NCBI GenBank assembly: GCA_032718565.1
Contig: JAVGVS010000488.1
Span: 124,001 to 188,000, forward strand
DNA from: Distichodus sexfasciatus
Lineage: Eukaryota > Chordata > Actinopteri > Characiformes > Distichodontidae
Direction of reading: 5' to 3'
DNA: 64,000 nucleotides
The notes below the pieces were generated by a model. It saw only the letters and a program-made list of their open reading frames with translations. It made no database searches and was not told the origin of the DNA. Of the stretch, positions 24,501 through 36,100 are shown piece after piece (position 1 is the stretch's first letter; every line of letters starts with the position of its first letter). Both the position numbers and the translations under genes were made by a program.

Positions 24501-24769
24501 CCGTTAGACCAGTGTGTGCCCTCTACAACTCCTATACAGCATTACAATGTCAGTACAAACCTCTAAAACATATACGACCCTAATGAAATTCTTTACTACT
24601 TACTAGGGACGTGCAAAAAAATTTAATTGAATCGTGATTCTTTCTCTGTTAGTTCAAAATCTATTCATTCATTCAAAAAAAATTTTGAAAATACTAATGT
24701 AATGGCACTAGTTAATTTTTCCCCCTGACACCAGTTCAGCAAGCCAATCCTATAGATGCCACGAAGTCG

Positions 24770-25330
24770 AAATCTGTCCAGTAGTGTTGAAGTACTCGAC
24801 CGACACCGGTCTCAAGACCAGTTTCGGTCTCGGTCTTGTCTTGTCTCGAACTCGGTCGTATTTGTACTCCGTTTTCTCATGGACTCGGACAAAGAGAGAT
24901 TTATTTGGAGACCAGCTGAGACCAAAGCACTGAGAATATTACTATTAAAACTCTTTGAGAGTGACGCAGGTATTGTTTATTAATTAGTGTTTTAATAACT
25001 CAGAATCCCATTAACTTACAGAAACCACACACATACCGTCAGAATCACAAGACTTACTGGACATTACATTAATTCCTCTGTATGTGAAATTATTTCGGAG
25101 TAATTCCCTGCACAAAAACTGAAGTGATGTAAACGCTCGCTCTAATATGGAACGCCATCATGCACAAAAATGTAGTTCTCTTCCAGAAAGGCCAAAAGCA
25201 GCTCATTTTATAGAACAAAATGAGTCCAAATCGGCTCAAAATGACCCAAAACTTTAGTATTTCTTCATTTTTAATTGATCAAAATATATTTTTTTCCATT
25301 TTATAATGTTACATATAGAAAAATGCATTA
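24770..25330. repeat. Dispersed repeat, CGGTCTCGGTCTTG type
   Basis: Contains GGTCTCAAGACCAGTTTCGG and neighbouring CTTAGCCAT-type text. An inverted related copy is at 59120-59745, which shares GAGACCAGCTGAGACCA-like and AGAGTGACGCAGG-like text in reverse complement. Confidence 0.55.
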
Positions 25331-25717
25331 TTTGCTATCAAATCATTTTATTCTGTATCCAGACAGATAGAAGTGTTTCCACCTGCACTAACCTTATTTC
25401 TCTTCACAGTACTTAGCCATAGAATGTCTCTACATAATAACAACTCTGCAAGTCGATACAACAGTGAGTTTTCTCTGGAGGAGTGCCCATACCAGCTAAT
25501 TAACCATTTCACAAACAGCATGCTGTTAACGTTTCATATCTTAAAATATAATCTGCATGATGCAGTCTTTAATAAAAGAAAAGCATTTTAAAAAAGTGCA
25601 GTTTAGACTGTAAACTGAGTAAAAAAAAAACAGATATCAAGCAAAGTCCGTGCAACTGTACCGTGTCTCATACAAACCTCCAAAAGTCACATGTAACCTC
25701 ACTACAAGGTTTAAGCT

Positions 25718-28700
25718 TTATGTTAAGCAGATAAAATTCAAGCGATCATTCTCAGGCCTTCCTACCCACTGGTGCCCCCTACTGGTCTCCACAGCTCCTG
25801 CAAGGCCGCAAGCATTCAGACTTTCGGGTCCATGTCCCGGGGCCCAGTTCTGGTAGCAGCCCGCCTCCCCGTTTCTAATCCAGAACCAGAAGCTGAAAAC
25901 GCAGGTGTAGCGCAGACCCAGCCACACGTGGGTGCTGGAGGCTTGGCTTGCGAGCGTCGCCACCCAGAACTGCAATTCCTCAGTAAAAACGGAGACCAGG
26001 TCCACGTAGCGCTCCCTGCAGTAACTCACCGCCTCGCTCCACGTCAGGTTGTCTCGCACCAGCATCAGGTCGTCTAAGATCGAGTGTATGTGGATTTAAT
26101 GAATATTTGTGAAATCAAGGAGTGCATAAATGCAGATAGACAGCTATAAAGTGAGTTTGAGAAGACGCAGATGTGCAAAAACCTTAAGGGAGAGCATTAC
26201 AAAAATAAAATGGCTAAAACACTGACATTTTTTAGAAAAGCTGCCGCAAAATCTGGCAATTTTAGGCCGCAACAATCTCAAAAATGGCCAGGGAAATCCT
26301 GGAGGGACTGTCTCATAAACCATTTAAGTATCCTTAAATGATTAAAAGTGTTTACACACAGCAGAGGTATAAGAGAACCATGACGGGAAAAACACAGTAA
26401 ACAAAATTAAACTTACAGGATAAAACACTGATTGTTTGGTTTTTATCTAGATAATTTATTAATTCATATATGAACATTTGAATGCGATATTATGTGATTT
26501 AATGTCTTTTTTAAAAAATAAGTAAATATAAATAAAACACTAATGAATAGAAAGTTTAATACCTGGGTTTGCAGGCTGTGTTGGTTTAATTTCTGCTCTG
26601 GTAACAGCGTTGTTTTGTGGCTCTGCAGACGGTGTGGTAAAAATCTGGTTTGGAGAAAAAGCTAAATTTGCTTTAAAAGTTGTTGTGACTTCAGATGTGA
26701 CTGGTGAGAGGGCGGACTGATTTTTCAAATCTGTGGGAGAAGGAGACGGAGTAAAAACAAAGTGGAAGGTACATTAAAAGTCCTACTTAATGCAGACAAG
26801 AGGCCAGTCGTGCATTTGGTTTTGGACTTGATGCTAACGTGCAGATTTTGTGCTTAGACTTGAAGTAAAATCTGTAAAGAAAACATGCTAAAAGAAATGC
26901 ACAAATCTCACGGACTATTGGTCATCCTTCAAATTTGCAAAGCTGGAAATCACAAATATAATCAAAGTGATAGTGAGTGATTATTTGTCATTGTGAACAC
27001 ACCACAGAACAGCCCCCAAGTACTGCTTGGGTCAGTCATAGTAGGATTTGGGGATTTTGGGACTAGAGAAGTATTTTATTCATTACTTTAACTACGAATG
27101 AAATGCTACAGGTATTCAAATGGTATTAATTTCCTTCTTTTACTGTTTCCCCCCCCTAATGAACATCTCTTCATTATTGTTTTATTCCAATTGCTGCTTC
27201 TCACCTCCTTGGCAGATGAAAGAGATGGAATTATTGCACTTAATGTCATTCCATCTTCCCGTATGGTTGATTACCATGGCAACACAGTCTTGTCCCATGA
27301 CATTATTTGGCTGACCGATTTTCCAGAATCGATAGGAGGAGTTGCTGCGGTCCGACCACACCCACGGGTCCTTAAACAGTCCAATCCAAACCTGCTGAAA
27401 TCTGGCAGCCGTGTTTACTGCCTGGTTTTCCGAAGAATTCCGTGCGCTGGCTATGTCGGTGTAGAAGCCTCTGCAGTATTCCAGTGCATCTTGCCAGGAT
27501 TTGTTCACCGCATTCAGAATGTATTTGCCATCGTTTGCTAAGTAAATCATGTGAATGTTCAGATTTAATTTGGAGAACTGAAGGCTTTATGTGATTAGGG
27601 GTGGGAATTGAAAACCGGATCCGATTAATCAGTTCCATCAGAATATTACACCTCCAACGTTATCGATTCTTAACGATTCTCTCATTTCCCAGCACCACGT
27701 TTTCGGCTTTTCCCTACGTTTTGTGTCGCGGTTCATTACGTCACACTCTCTGCGACTTGACCTTCAACCACGAGGAATCATGACGCATAAATGATATTTT
27801 TCACCATGTAAACACACACGCTGCGTTTGTTAGCGCTCACGACTCTCACAGGGAAGTCCAACATTCACTAAAACCTTCCAGTTCAGTTCAATCTTCCCAT
27901 TTATTACAGACAAAACTGATATTTTAGCTGATAAATAACAACAACCAGCGTTCTACTCACAGTACAGACATTTACTTGATATTGATTTATTCCCGACGCG
28001 CGTCCACAGCGTTATTGTGCCGCGGCTCTCATATGGAACGCCCTTGTGACAAAAATGTACTTCTCTCCCAGAAATGAGTCAAAAATCAGTTATAGAGCAA
28101 AATCTGTCCAAATGCTCAAAAAAAAAAAAAAAAAAAAACTTCAGTATTTCTTCATTTTCCATTAATCAGAAAATCTTTTTTTCAATTCTATAATGTTAGG
28201 AAGTAAAAAATAATATAGAAATGAAATAATTTGATTCTATATCCAGATGGATTCCAAATGATAAAGAAGTGTTTCCACCTGCACTAACCTTATTGTTCTT
28301 CATAAACTAAACCATAGAATGTCTCTGTATAATAACAACTCTGAATATCAATATGAATGTGTTGATGTTCACAGTCTTGTGCAGACATCATTTTGGGAAA
28401 AATAAAATGGTGCGGAAGATTGTGTACTACTTTTTCACACCCAAAAAACTACTCAGGAATCGATAAGAAAATTGATAATAAATTGGATTGATAGGCAGAA
28501 TTGACAATGGCATTGATCAAATCTTTTCAATTCCCACCCCTAGTCAAGAGAGTCTTCAAAACCAAAGAGTCACATTGAATGCACATAACTTAAGCAATCA
28601 TGAGCAAATAAAGTAGTTTGACATCTTTATATTTATATAAGAATACAAAGAATGAACTTACCATTAAAGCACACAAACTGCCTCTGCGTCAAGCAGTCAT

Positions 28701-29522
28701 CCTCAAACCACTGTCCATTCGGCTCCATCGCACCGCAGCCGGCTGGGTTCACATTCAGATTAGGCTGTCCTGCTTTCCAATTGTGAAAGTCAGAATCGTC
28801 TGGAAGTGACCAGTGCCAGTTAGACACAGCCACCCTATTAAGTCCAATGTAAACATTTAGCGTGGTGGCATTTCCAATATTTTTCAAGATGTTATTCATG
28901 TCTTCTGCACTGTTAATAGTGGCCAGGTCTGTGTATATCTCCCGACAATAGCTCTGAGCCTCTGTCCAGTTTTTTTTAGTGTTTATAAAGTGGAACAAAT
29001 GAGACTCAATGCCTGTAGACAGCAGCAAGAAGAACCCTGTAAGATATAAAGAGATTTGCTTGGAATGAAGGCCTTTCTGAAGAGCTTGATAAAAGACATT
29101 TTTGGCAATTATGCTGTTATTAGGAGTAAACATGGCACAATACCACTTTTTTATGTCCGATACAATACCAATATTGTAAATTTGGATATTTGCCGATACA
29201 ATACAAGTCCAATACAGCCTCTGAGTCGTGTTTTAAACAGAAAATAATCCTTTAAAAATGTCTGAATACATGACTGAGATTATTCTGTTCTGCTTAAGGA
29301 AATACTTGACTTAAATCCTGTTACTGTTAGTGAACAAAAGCTATAAAGAACACCATAATATCTACCCAAAATATATTAATAATATTATTGATCTTAGAGT
29401 TGGACACGCTATTTAAAATGAGAGTTGAACTGCTGATATAAAAAAACAAAGAAATGTTAAATATAATGAAGTGTATTTTCCAGAAATGTGCACTCACCTG
29501 TAGCAAAAAGCCCAAGAAACAT
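25718..29522 (-). CDS. Secreted protein with three C-type lectin domains
   Basis: Exons, 5' to 3': 29498-29522, 28662-29036, 27205-27537, 26563-26730, 25718-26073, all joined in phase 1; 418 residues. The first exon and start of the second give a signal peptide (MFLGLFATGFFLLLSTGIES). CTLD1 has NWTEAQSYC, VYIGL, AGQPN, GQWFEDDC, RQFVC. CTLD2 has SWQDALEYC, VWIGL, GQPNN, GRWNDIKC, SFICQ. A 56-residue Ser/Thr/Pro-rich linker follows, then CTLD3 with TWSEAVSYC, VWLGL, CYQNWAPGHGPESLNAC and LNFICLT before the stop. CTLD3 lacks the third canonical Cys after QWVG but has an extra Cys pair. There is no transmembrane segment, so secretion is likely. QPN-type motifs suggest sugar binding is possible in CTLD1 and CTLD2. 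It resembles multi-CTLD fish lectins often named mannose-receptor-like or CLEC20A-like; the exact orthologue is uncertain. Confidence 0.85.
26232..26312. repeat. Fragment of CCCTCCAGGATTT-family element
   Basis: Contains AGAAAAGCTGCCGCAAAATC and ends GAAATCCTGGAGGGAC. Lies in the lectin gene intron before CTLD3. Confidence 0.6.
27596..28542. mobile_element. hAT-like element, near twin of 60110-61049
   Basis: Ends are TAGGGGTGGGAATTGAAAA and its inverse TTCAATTCCCACCCCTA. The interior is closely shared with 60110-61049 (for example TGCGACTTGACCTTCAACCA). No target duplication is clear. It lies in the lectin intron between CTLD1 and CTLD2 exons. Confidence 0.75.
29132..29310. repeat. Fragment of TAGACATGGCACGATACC-type element
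   Basis: ACATGGCACAATACCACTTT followed by GATACAATACC-rich text. Complete or longer copies are at 34552-35165, 40110-40735 and 52050-52970. It lies in the first lectin intron. Confidence 0.55.
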
Positions 29523-31185
29523 TGTTGCCCTAAAACTTGTGTAAGTTAGGTTTCTGCCCCACCTTCCCTTTCTTCACACATCCGACTCACAGGACCTCCA
29601 AAATAAAAACAGACAATATCAAGAGTAAAATGAAACAACCCATTAAGATAATAAATGACGAATTGAATTATTAGAAATGCAGTAGTTTTTTACAAAGCTA
29701 TGTGCTCAACTTGTCATTATAAAGGAACTGATGTACTCACTTTATATGAAAACGTCTTCGCGTGCTCTCTGAAGAGTGATATTTGAAAGCTTGGGCTTCC
29801 TGATTAGGGTCAATAATGCTGCTCAGCCTGCTGCTGACGTCGGCTGTTGTGAAAGCTTGTCTTTACCAACTACTCAAGCAAGTAGATGTCTGATTGATAT
29901 GATCATTCGTGAAGTTTACACCATTGTCAAGGGCATAACTCACCTGCATACTGTGAAAGTTATTTGACAGCGGAAAATTATCATTTGTGGGTGCATTGTA
30001 CCATAGAATGAAGGAAGGCTGGTAGCGGTACCACCAAATTGTACTAAAATAACCTCAAGTCGATCTTTAAGAAAAGTGGTTTTGTATAGGGCTTATGCAT
30101 ACTCTGAATAAACACTAAAAATGAAAAAGGATTGTTAAAGATCCATTTCGCCGCAGTCACCCTCTGTCTGACTTGCTGCAATCAGACAAACCCTTTAGGA
30201 GTATTATGACCAAAACATGGAGCGACTCAGGAGGAGCTTTTATCCCCAGGCAGTAAAAGAAGTCTTAACCAGGATATGGCAAAACAATTTTTGTAAACTG
30301 TTCTTATTAATAGAGACTGACTCATGTGAACTCTTTCTGTCTGTCACCACCTGCCAGTTATGATTTGCATGCTTTTGTGTCTCTTACGCAACAAAAGGCA
30401 CACTGCACCCTACCATACATATTTTCCCATAATACAGAATGTGTATCATGTACGCAATGTAGAGTTACTGTTTATATCATAGATAACTATATATATATAT
30501 TTGCACGTTGTATTGGACATTATTGTACACCGCCTGTTTAAAATTTTCAGATTTAACTGCTGCAGATCATATGCACTTCCAGTGCAAAAAGACCAAAATT
30601 GTAGTTGAATTTTGCATGTAACTATTGCACACTCTCTTTTTCCTACCTTTCCTAAGTTTAAAGTTTTTATATTTTATAATCTATCAATATATATTTTGCT
30701 TATTCTTTGTAACTGGAGCCACATCCTCTCTCTCTCTCTCTGTGCGAATTAGAAAATGAAAAGTTTAAAGTTTATATTTTATGTTCCACTTCTAGTTTAA
30801 AGTGTATATTTTATATTGTGTTTATATATTGCCTATTCTATATGCCTTATTTGTTCTTTGTTCCTTGTTCTTTATTCTTTGCACTGATAAAACTGGAGAC
30901 ACGTCGTATTGTTTCTCTTTGTACTTGTACAGTATATAGCAGAGATGTCAAAGCTTACTTTGACTTGAAAATGCATATTTTCCAACTTTAAGCTGTATAC
31001 ACTTGAATGCTTTTTGGATTTAAGCATTCTCAGGTGATGTGTTTGTGTCAATAAGAATGATGTTGCCTAAAGTGAGTAACACCCTATATCAAGGTGTGTA
31101 TAAAATCGGCAAAGACAACAAAAAAGCGATTTAATTGAAAATGAAAAGTGAAAAACTGTAAAATGCCATTTAGAAGCATTATATA
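29523..31185. other. Spacer between lectin and RXR genes
   Basis: No exon recognised. The first 250 bases presumably include the lectin promoter. AT-rich microsatellites are at 30488-30500 and 31182-31199. A block at 30130-30300 (GGAGCGACTCAGGAGGAGCT) resembles the end of a LINE reading frame but is too short to classify. Confidence 0.4.
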
Positions 31186-31380
31186 TATATATATATATTT
31201 AGACAGGTGTAAAAAAATGCTGTAAACAAGAATGCTTTCAAAAATGGAAGTGTTAATCATTTATTTCCATCAATCAACATGCAGTGAATAAGCAAAAGAG
31301 AAATCTAAATCAAATCAATATTTGGTGTGACCACCCTTTGCCTTCAAAACAGCATCAATTCTTCTAGGTACACTCGCACT
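31185..31380 (-). mobile_element. Tc1-like transposon 3' remnant
   Basis: On the minus strand, GAATTGATGCTGTTTTGAAG runs into GCAAAGGGTGGTCACACCAA, the typical end of fish Tc1-like transposase genes (IDAVLKAKGGHTKY), followed by its AT-rich tail. Only the last part of the element remains. Confidence 0.6.
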
Positions 31381-31384
31381 TGTA

Positions 31385-31387
31385 CAC

Positions 31388-31418
<31 letters not shown>

Positions 31419-31660
31419 TATATTCAAGATTCTTTATTTGTCACATGCAAATTATACAGGTACAACATGCAGTGAAATGTATCCCGATCCGCTCTTAACA
31501 ATAACAAGAACAATAGAACCTTAAAACACCGTAAAAATAAGGAGATAAAGGGATAAGAGATAAGAAAATAAACTATGACTTATATACAATACACCATAAG
31601 GTGCAATGGATGTAAATGGTGCAAGTAAATATGAGTACGTGACAAATAACCAGTTCTAGC
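31385..31660. repeat. (AT)n(AC)n microsatellite and LINE-like 3' end
   Basis: A TATA/CACA run at 31387-31420 is followed by TTCTTTATTTGTCACATGCA, a motif common to 3' ends of fish LINEs. Similar text occurs near 51060-51170 and 51900-51960. Confidence 0.5.
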
Positions 31661-31799
31661 TGTTGAACAACATGGCATCGTGATGGAAGGGGACACGGGC
31701 AGTATTTTCTTTATGATTTGTAAAGGTCACTTTGCTTAAATGAGTTGTGTACACATGCGATCGATTTATTTATTTATTTACTTATTTATTTGATCGGAT

Positions 31800-32640
31800 C
31801 GGGAGGGAGGGGGTGCTGTGCGTGCGCGACGTGTCCACTAGGAGGCTTACTAACGAGGTATTTGCGCGGATACAAACATTTCACTTGAAAATTGCGTAGT
31901 TGCTAAATTGTGTGCGTTGCGTGTGCTGGCGGTGCGCGTGGCGCTCGGCGTGTGTGTCGCGCGTGGCGGCTCGTGTGGTTTGTGCGCGTTCCGGGCGCTG
32001 CGTGAACGCGGGCGAGTCTCCTCGCGAAGTAAACAGCTGTAATAAATAGTTGCGCTGCTCGGGAAGCTAAGCTAACGCTACATACAGCGGGCTAATCCTG
32101 CTGCGAGCTGCTTCCACGCAGCGCTTAGCGCACTGCTAGCGATGCTGGTCGGGGCTCTGCGTTGCCTGGTTAGTTAGCGTCGTGAGGGTTAAAGCAGTCA
32201 TTTCACTTTGGGGGGGAACAAAAATGCATATCTAGGTGAAGCGGTTGAAAAATAGAAATCGCTGTGTTGTGCGAATAATGCGTCTTTGTCGCGCCAGTTA
32301 AGCTAGCGCGCTTTTAGCATCGGGGTAACGCGAGCTAACGCTGGCTAACCCATCCAGCTGTGTTTTGTCGTAGCGGGTTAGCAAGTTACCCAAACTCTAA
32401 ACCTCGGAGAGCTGGCGGGTGGTTGTAAGCTGGTTAGCCGTCTCGTCAGTGCTTGTCACACATATTTACAGCAGTATTTTGTCTCTTCGTTTTGTGTTCG
32501 TCTTTGCTACAGGAGGCCTGTTTGCGAGCGCAGCTAACGTTAGCCACACGAACGGTGCGTTAACGTCGAGTTGTCGCGTCTCTCCTGTCATACGTCTTGC
32601 TACTTTTTCCTCCAAAACATTAAGAACCAACAGAAGGTAA
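31800..32640 (+). promoter_or_regulatory. CpG-rich block, probable RXR promoter and 5' exon
   Basis: CpG dinucleotides are dense compared with the rest of the window (for example GCGTGTGCTGGCGGTGCGCG near 31920). A consensus-like donor, CAGAAG/GTAACT, is at 32636/32637, so a non-coding first exon may end there and splice to about 33161. A 73-codon open frame at 32419-32640 has no RXR similarity. Confidence 0.55.
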
Positions 32641-33174
32641 CTCACAAACTGGAAAGAGAAATGCTCATACTATCTAGGATGAATTTCTGTCTAATTCAGC
32701 TTGAACTCTAGAAGGCTCGCTAAGTTAGGCTGGCAAACATTCTAGATCTGTCTGTGCGCAACAAACCAGATCGTCCTTTTGTAAGGTTTTGAACATAAAA
32801 ATCAAAGCTAGGTGATTATAGCTCTAGTCCGAAGCTTTAATTGTTGCATCGCTTTGATTTAGTTTGGAACATTTGATCTAGTTCTTAATAAAGAGTCCGC
32901 AAACTTATCTAGTGACATTAATCTGTCAGATAGAATATTCTAATATGTATGCCAGAGATGTAAAATTTGTGTTCGTATTGAGAGAGAGAGGTGTGCAATA
33001 GTTGTTCCCTTTAGAAACTGAACGACTTTGACACACTAAATTTCTATGGGATGTGGTTTATACAGATTACAAAGAAAAGCAGGGAACGAGTAGTTATTTA
33101 TCCTCTGTTTCTCTCCCTCCTACAAGGTGAAAGACCGGTAGTCTTCTGTCAGTAGGCCAGTCTGGTTTGCATCT

Positions 33175-36100
33175 ATGAACCCCTTGCCGCCCACCACTTC
33201 GGCCGTCAGTAGCCCCGTAAGTTCGCTGGACTCCCCGCTGTCTGTCATCAGCTCCTCCATCGGCTCTCCCGGTGTGCCTGGGACTCCCTCGGTGGGCTAC
33301 GGAGCCATCAGCAACCCACAGGTTGGCTCCACTTGCGTACATTTACATTCCTAGCAGGTGCTCGTATCCCAAGTGACTTTGAGTTCCCTAATTGCAGGGC
33401 CAGTCTCTCTGCAGCAACTTGGTGTTGCTTGGGGACCTGATGTTGTTTTTGAAGGCTCTCGTGGGATTCAGCGTCTTAATCTTATAGTCACCAACAGCAT
33501 GTTTTTGTTCATACACTCACACTAGGGCTGGGGGATATTTTAAAAAATCAAACTCAAAATAATTGCCAAGGGCAAAATTATGTCGATTAGAGGTTCTCAG
33601 TGTTGGTTTTGATTAATTTTAAATTAATCGCCGGTCAATAGCAGTTGTCCTGTCGGAGCAGGATGACACTTTGACTGCCTGCTTTGAGTAGTCTTCCATC
33701 TCTTTTTGATAACTGCTTTTTCTCCGTTTCTCAGATTAAGTCCTCGATGTCGGGGTTGCATGCTGTAAGCAGCTCTGATGATGTGAAACCGCCCCTTGGC
33801 CTGAAGTCTGCCGGTGGCACTGGGCCAATGCTGTCCCAGAAACGCCTATGTGCCATCTGCGGAGACCGATCCTCTGGTGAGTGTTTGGCAGGGGATCATA
33901 TTTCATTGCTGGTGTTGTACCGTATCTCAGAACTGGTCGACCGTGTAGTAGAGTAGACCTCAGACCTTCAAGCTACTGTTATAGTGCCTTCTGCCTTTCA
34001 TTACATATCTCATCTGTGTGACATATAGCCTAGCTAATCAGAGACTGTTGTAGATGGGACATTAAATGAAGCACATTTTTTACTCACATTTGTCTTTTGA
34101 TAATCACGTTCCATTATTGTGCACAGGGGGCAAAAATTTTGCTTCACACTAACAAACTGATGATGCATTGCAAAGCAGCATGTGTGATGATTTGTTATTG
34201 TAAACGCACAACAGCACAGCACCCAGTACACAACAATGACACACGACCCCAATTTGGGTCGATCCTCACCCTGATCCTGAGGTCGGCACCTAAAATGCTG
34301 ACCTCTTTAAATGAGAGAATAGTACTGTGTGATCTAGATCTATGCAACACACAACACTAGCTCTTATTATGCATTGAGCAGTACCCTTGAAAGAAAGTTA
34401 TTTTCTTGGCAGCATAGCAGTCAGCTGCACGCCAATGACGTCTTTGCTCAAGAACTCTGCTCATTTGACGCTTGCCATTTGAAAGTGGCCTAAAAGCGTT
34501 AATCCCTTTAGCCAAGAAGGATCTCTGTGATAATCAATTTGTGTGTGAGTTGAACATGGCACGATACCACTTTTTAATGTCTGATATGATACCAATAATG
34601 TTAATTTGGATATCTAAAGATATGAAACAAATCTTATACAGTCTCTGAGTCTTTTTTTAAACAGAAAATAATGCTTTAAAAAATGTCTGAATACATGACG
34701 GAGATTATTCTGTTCTGCTTGAGGAAATTCTTGACTTAAATCCTGTTTTCCTACTAAAACAATGTCATAATTACACACCCATATGTATATGCTAAATGAT
34801 TTATTATTAAAATAACGTCTCAAACATGATTCCTTTAAACACAGTTGTGTCATTTAGTGACGCTCCCTAATCCTGTGGCGCTAAAAGCATCAGGAACACA
34901 GAGATTGTGAGTGAGAGCTGGTGTTGTTAAGGAAATGAAACAGTATAATGGTGTGATGTGCTTTTGGGCTTGTAGTGTGTTGTGTTGCTTGTTCTGCTCG
35001 TTGTCATGTCAATATGTAGGAATTAGTGTGAATGTTGAACAATAAACCAGCTTTACCACAGTCACACTTCCCATGAAGAACCTACTGAGCGTGCACACAT
35101 TTACAGATCGACTCAATGCCACCGATACCCGATCCATCTATTCGAGTTATTGGCGTTATCTCTAGTGCGAATGTTCTCATTTAGATCTGGTTACAACGCT
35201 GGCACTGTGTGATTTTTAAAAATATTTTTAGTGAAAGTGTTTCCATCGCACTGACTGTTTCTGACTCTCTTTTGCTGACACAGGTAAGCACTATGGGGTG
35301 TACAGCTGCGAAGGCTGCAAGGGCTTCTTCAAGCGCACGGTGAGGAAGGATTTGAGCTACATCTGCAGGGACAGCAAAGAGTGCCTCGTGGACAAGCGCC
35401 AACGCAACCGCTGCCAGTACTGCCGCTACCAGAAGTGCCTGGCCATGGGGATGAAGAGAGAGGGTGGGTTTCCAGCCTCGGCCTCAGAATGGCCACATTG
35501 TCTGCTCTTTTCTTGACTAGACTTCTGGAGTGAGGTGCACGGGAGGCAACTGACTCAATCTTGTCTGTCAACTCGGATTCGATTTGACAGGAGCGACCTG
35601 TATTCGTTTAAAGCAAGCTCTTATATCCTCATTTTCGCCTGTACGCCTCTTCACAGACACAGCTGCCTGCAATCCCGTTTGGCACGAGTTACTCGGGTGC
35701 AGTCTTAAAAAAGCGTTTAGCCAGTTCACCATTTGTTTCGATGCCATGTCGAAATGCGGCAACGCTGTCAACAAGGTCAGGGGTCGTTCCCGCTGCATGC
35801 TTTCAAGCCCGCGTTTATACTACGAGCCTCTTTCTTTTAGCCTGATTTATAGTGTGAAAACGCTCTTAAGGTCACGTTAAAATGTAGATGTCTTTATTTT
35901 CAGAGCTTGTAGCCTTGCCCACGAAAATCTCTGAATCCGATGCACCTTGTCATAGCTGCTTTATAAGAGCTTCAGATCTGGTGTTACAAATGAATCTTCT
36001 CACGATCGTCCCTTTAGCGGTCCAAGAAGAGCGTCAAAAGAACAGGGAGCGCGAGGGCGATTACGACAGTAGCACGTCTGCCAACGAGGAGATGCCCGTG

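Noticed and set aside
32419..32640. 73-codon frame in the CpG-rich block as RXR N-terminus
   Set aside because: No similarity to RXR A/B regions; better seen as non-coding exon 1 ending at CAGAAG/GTAACT.
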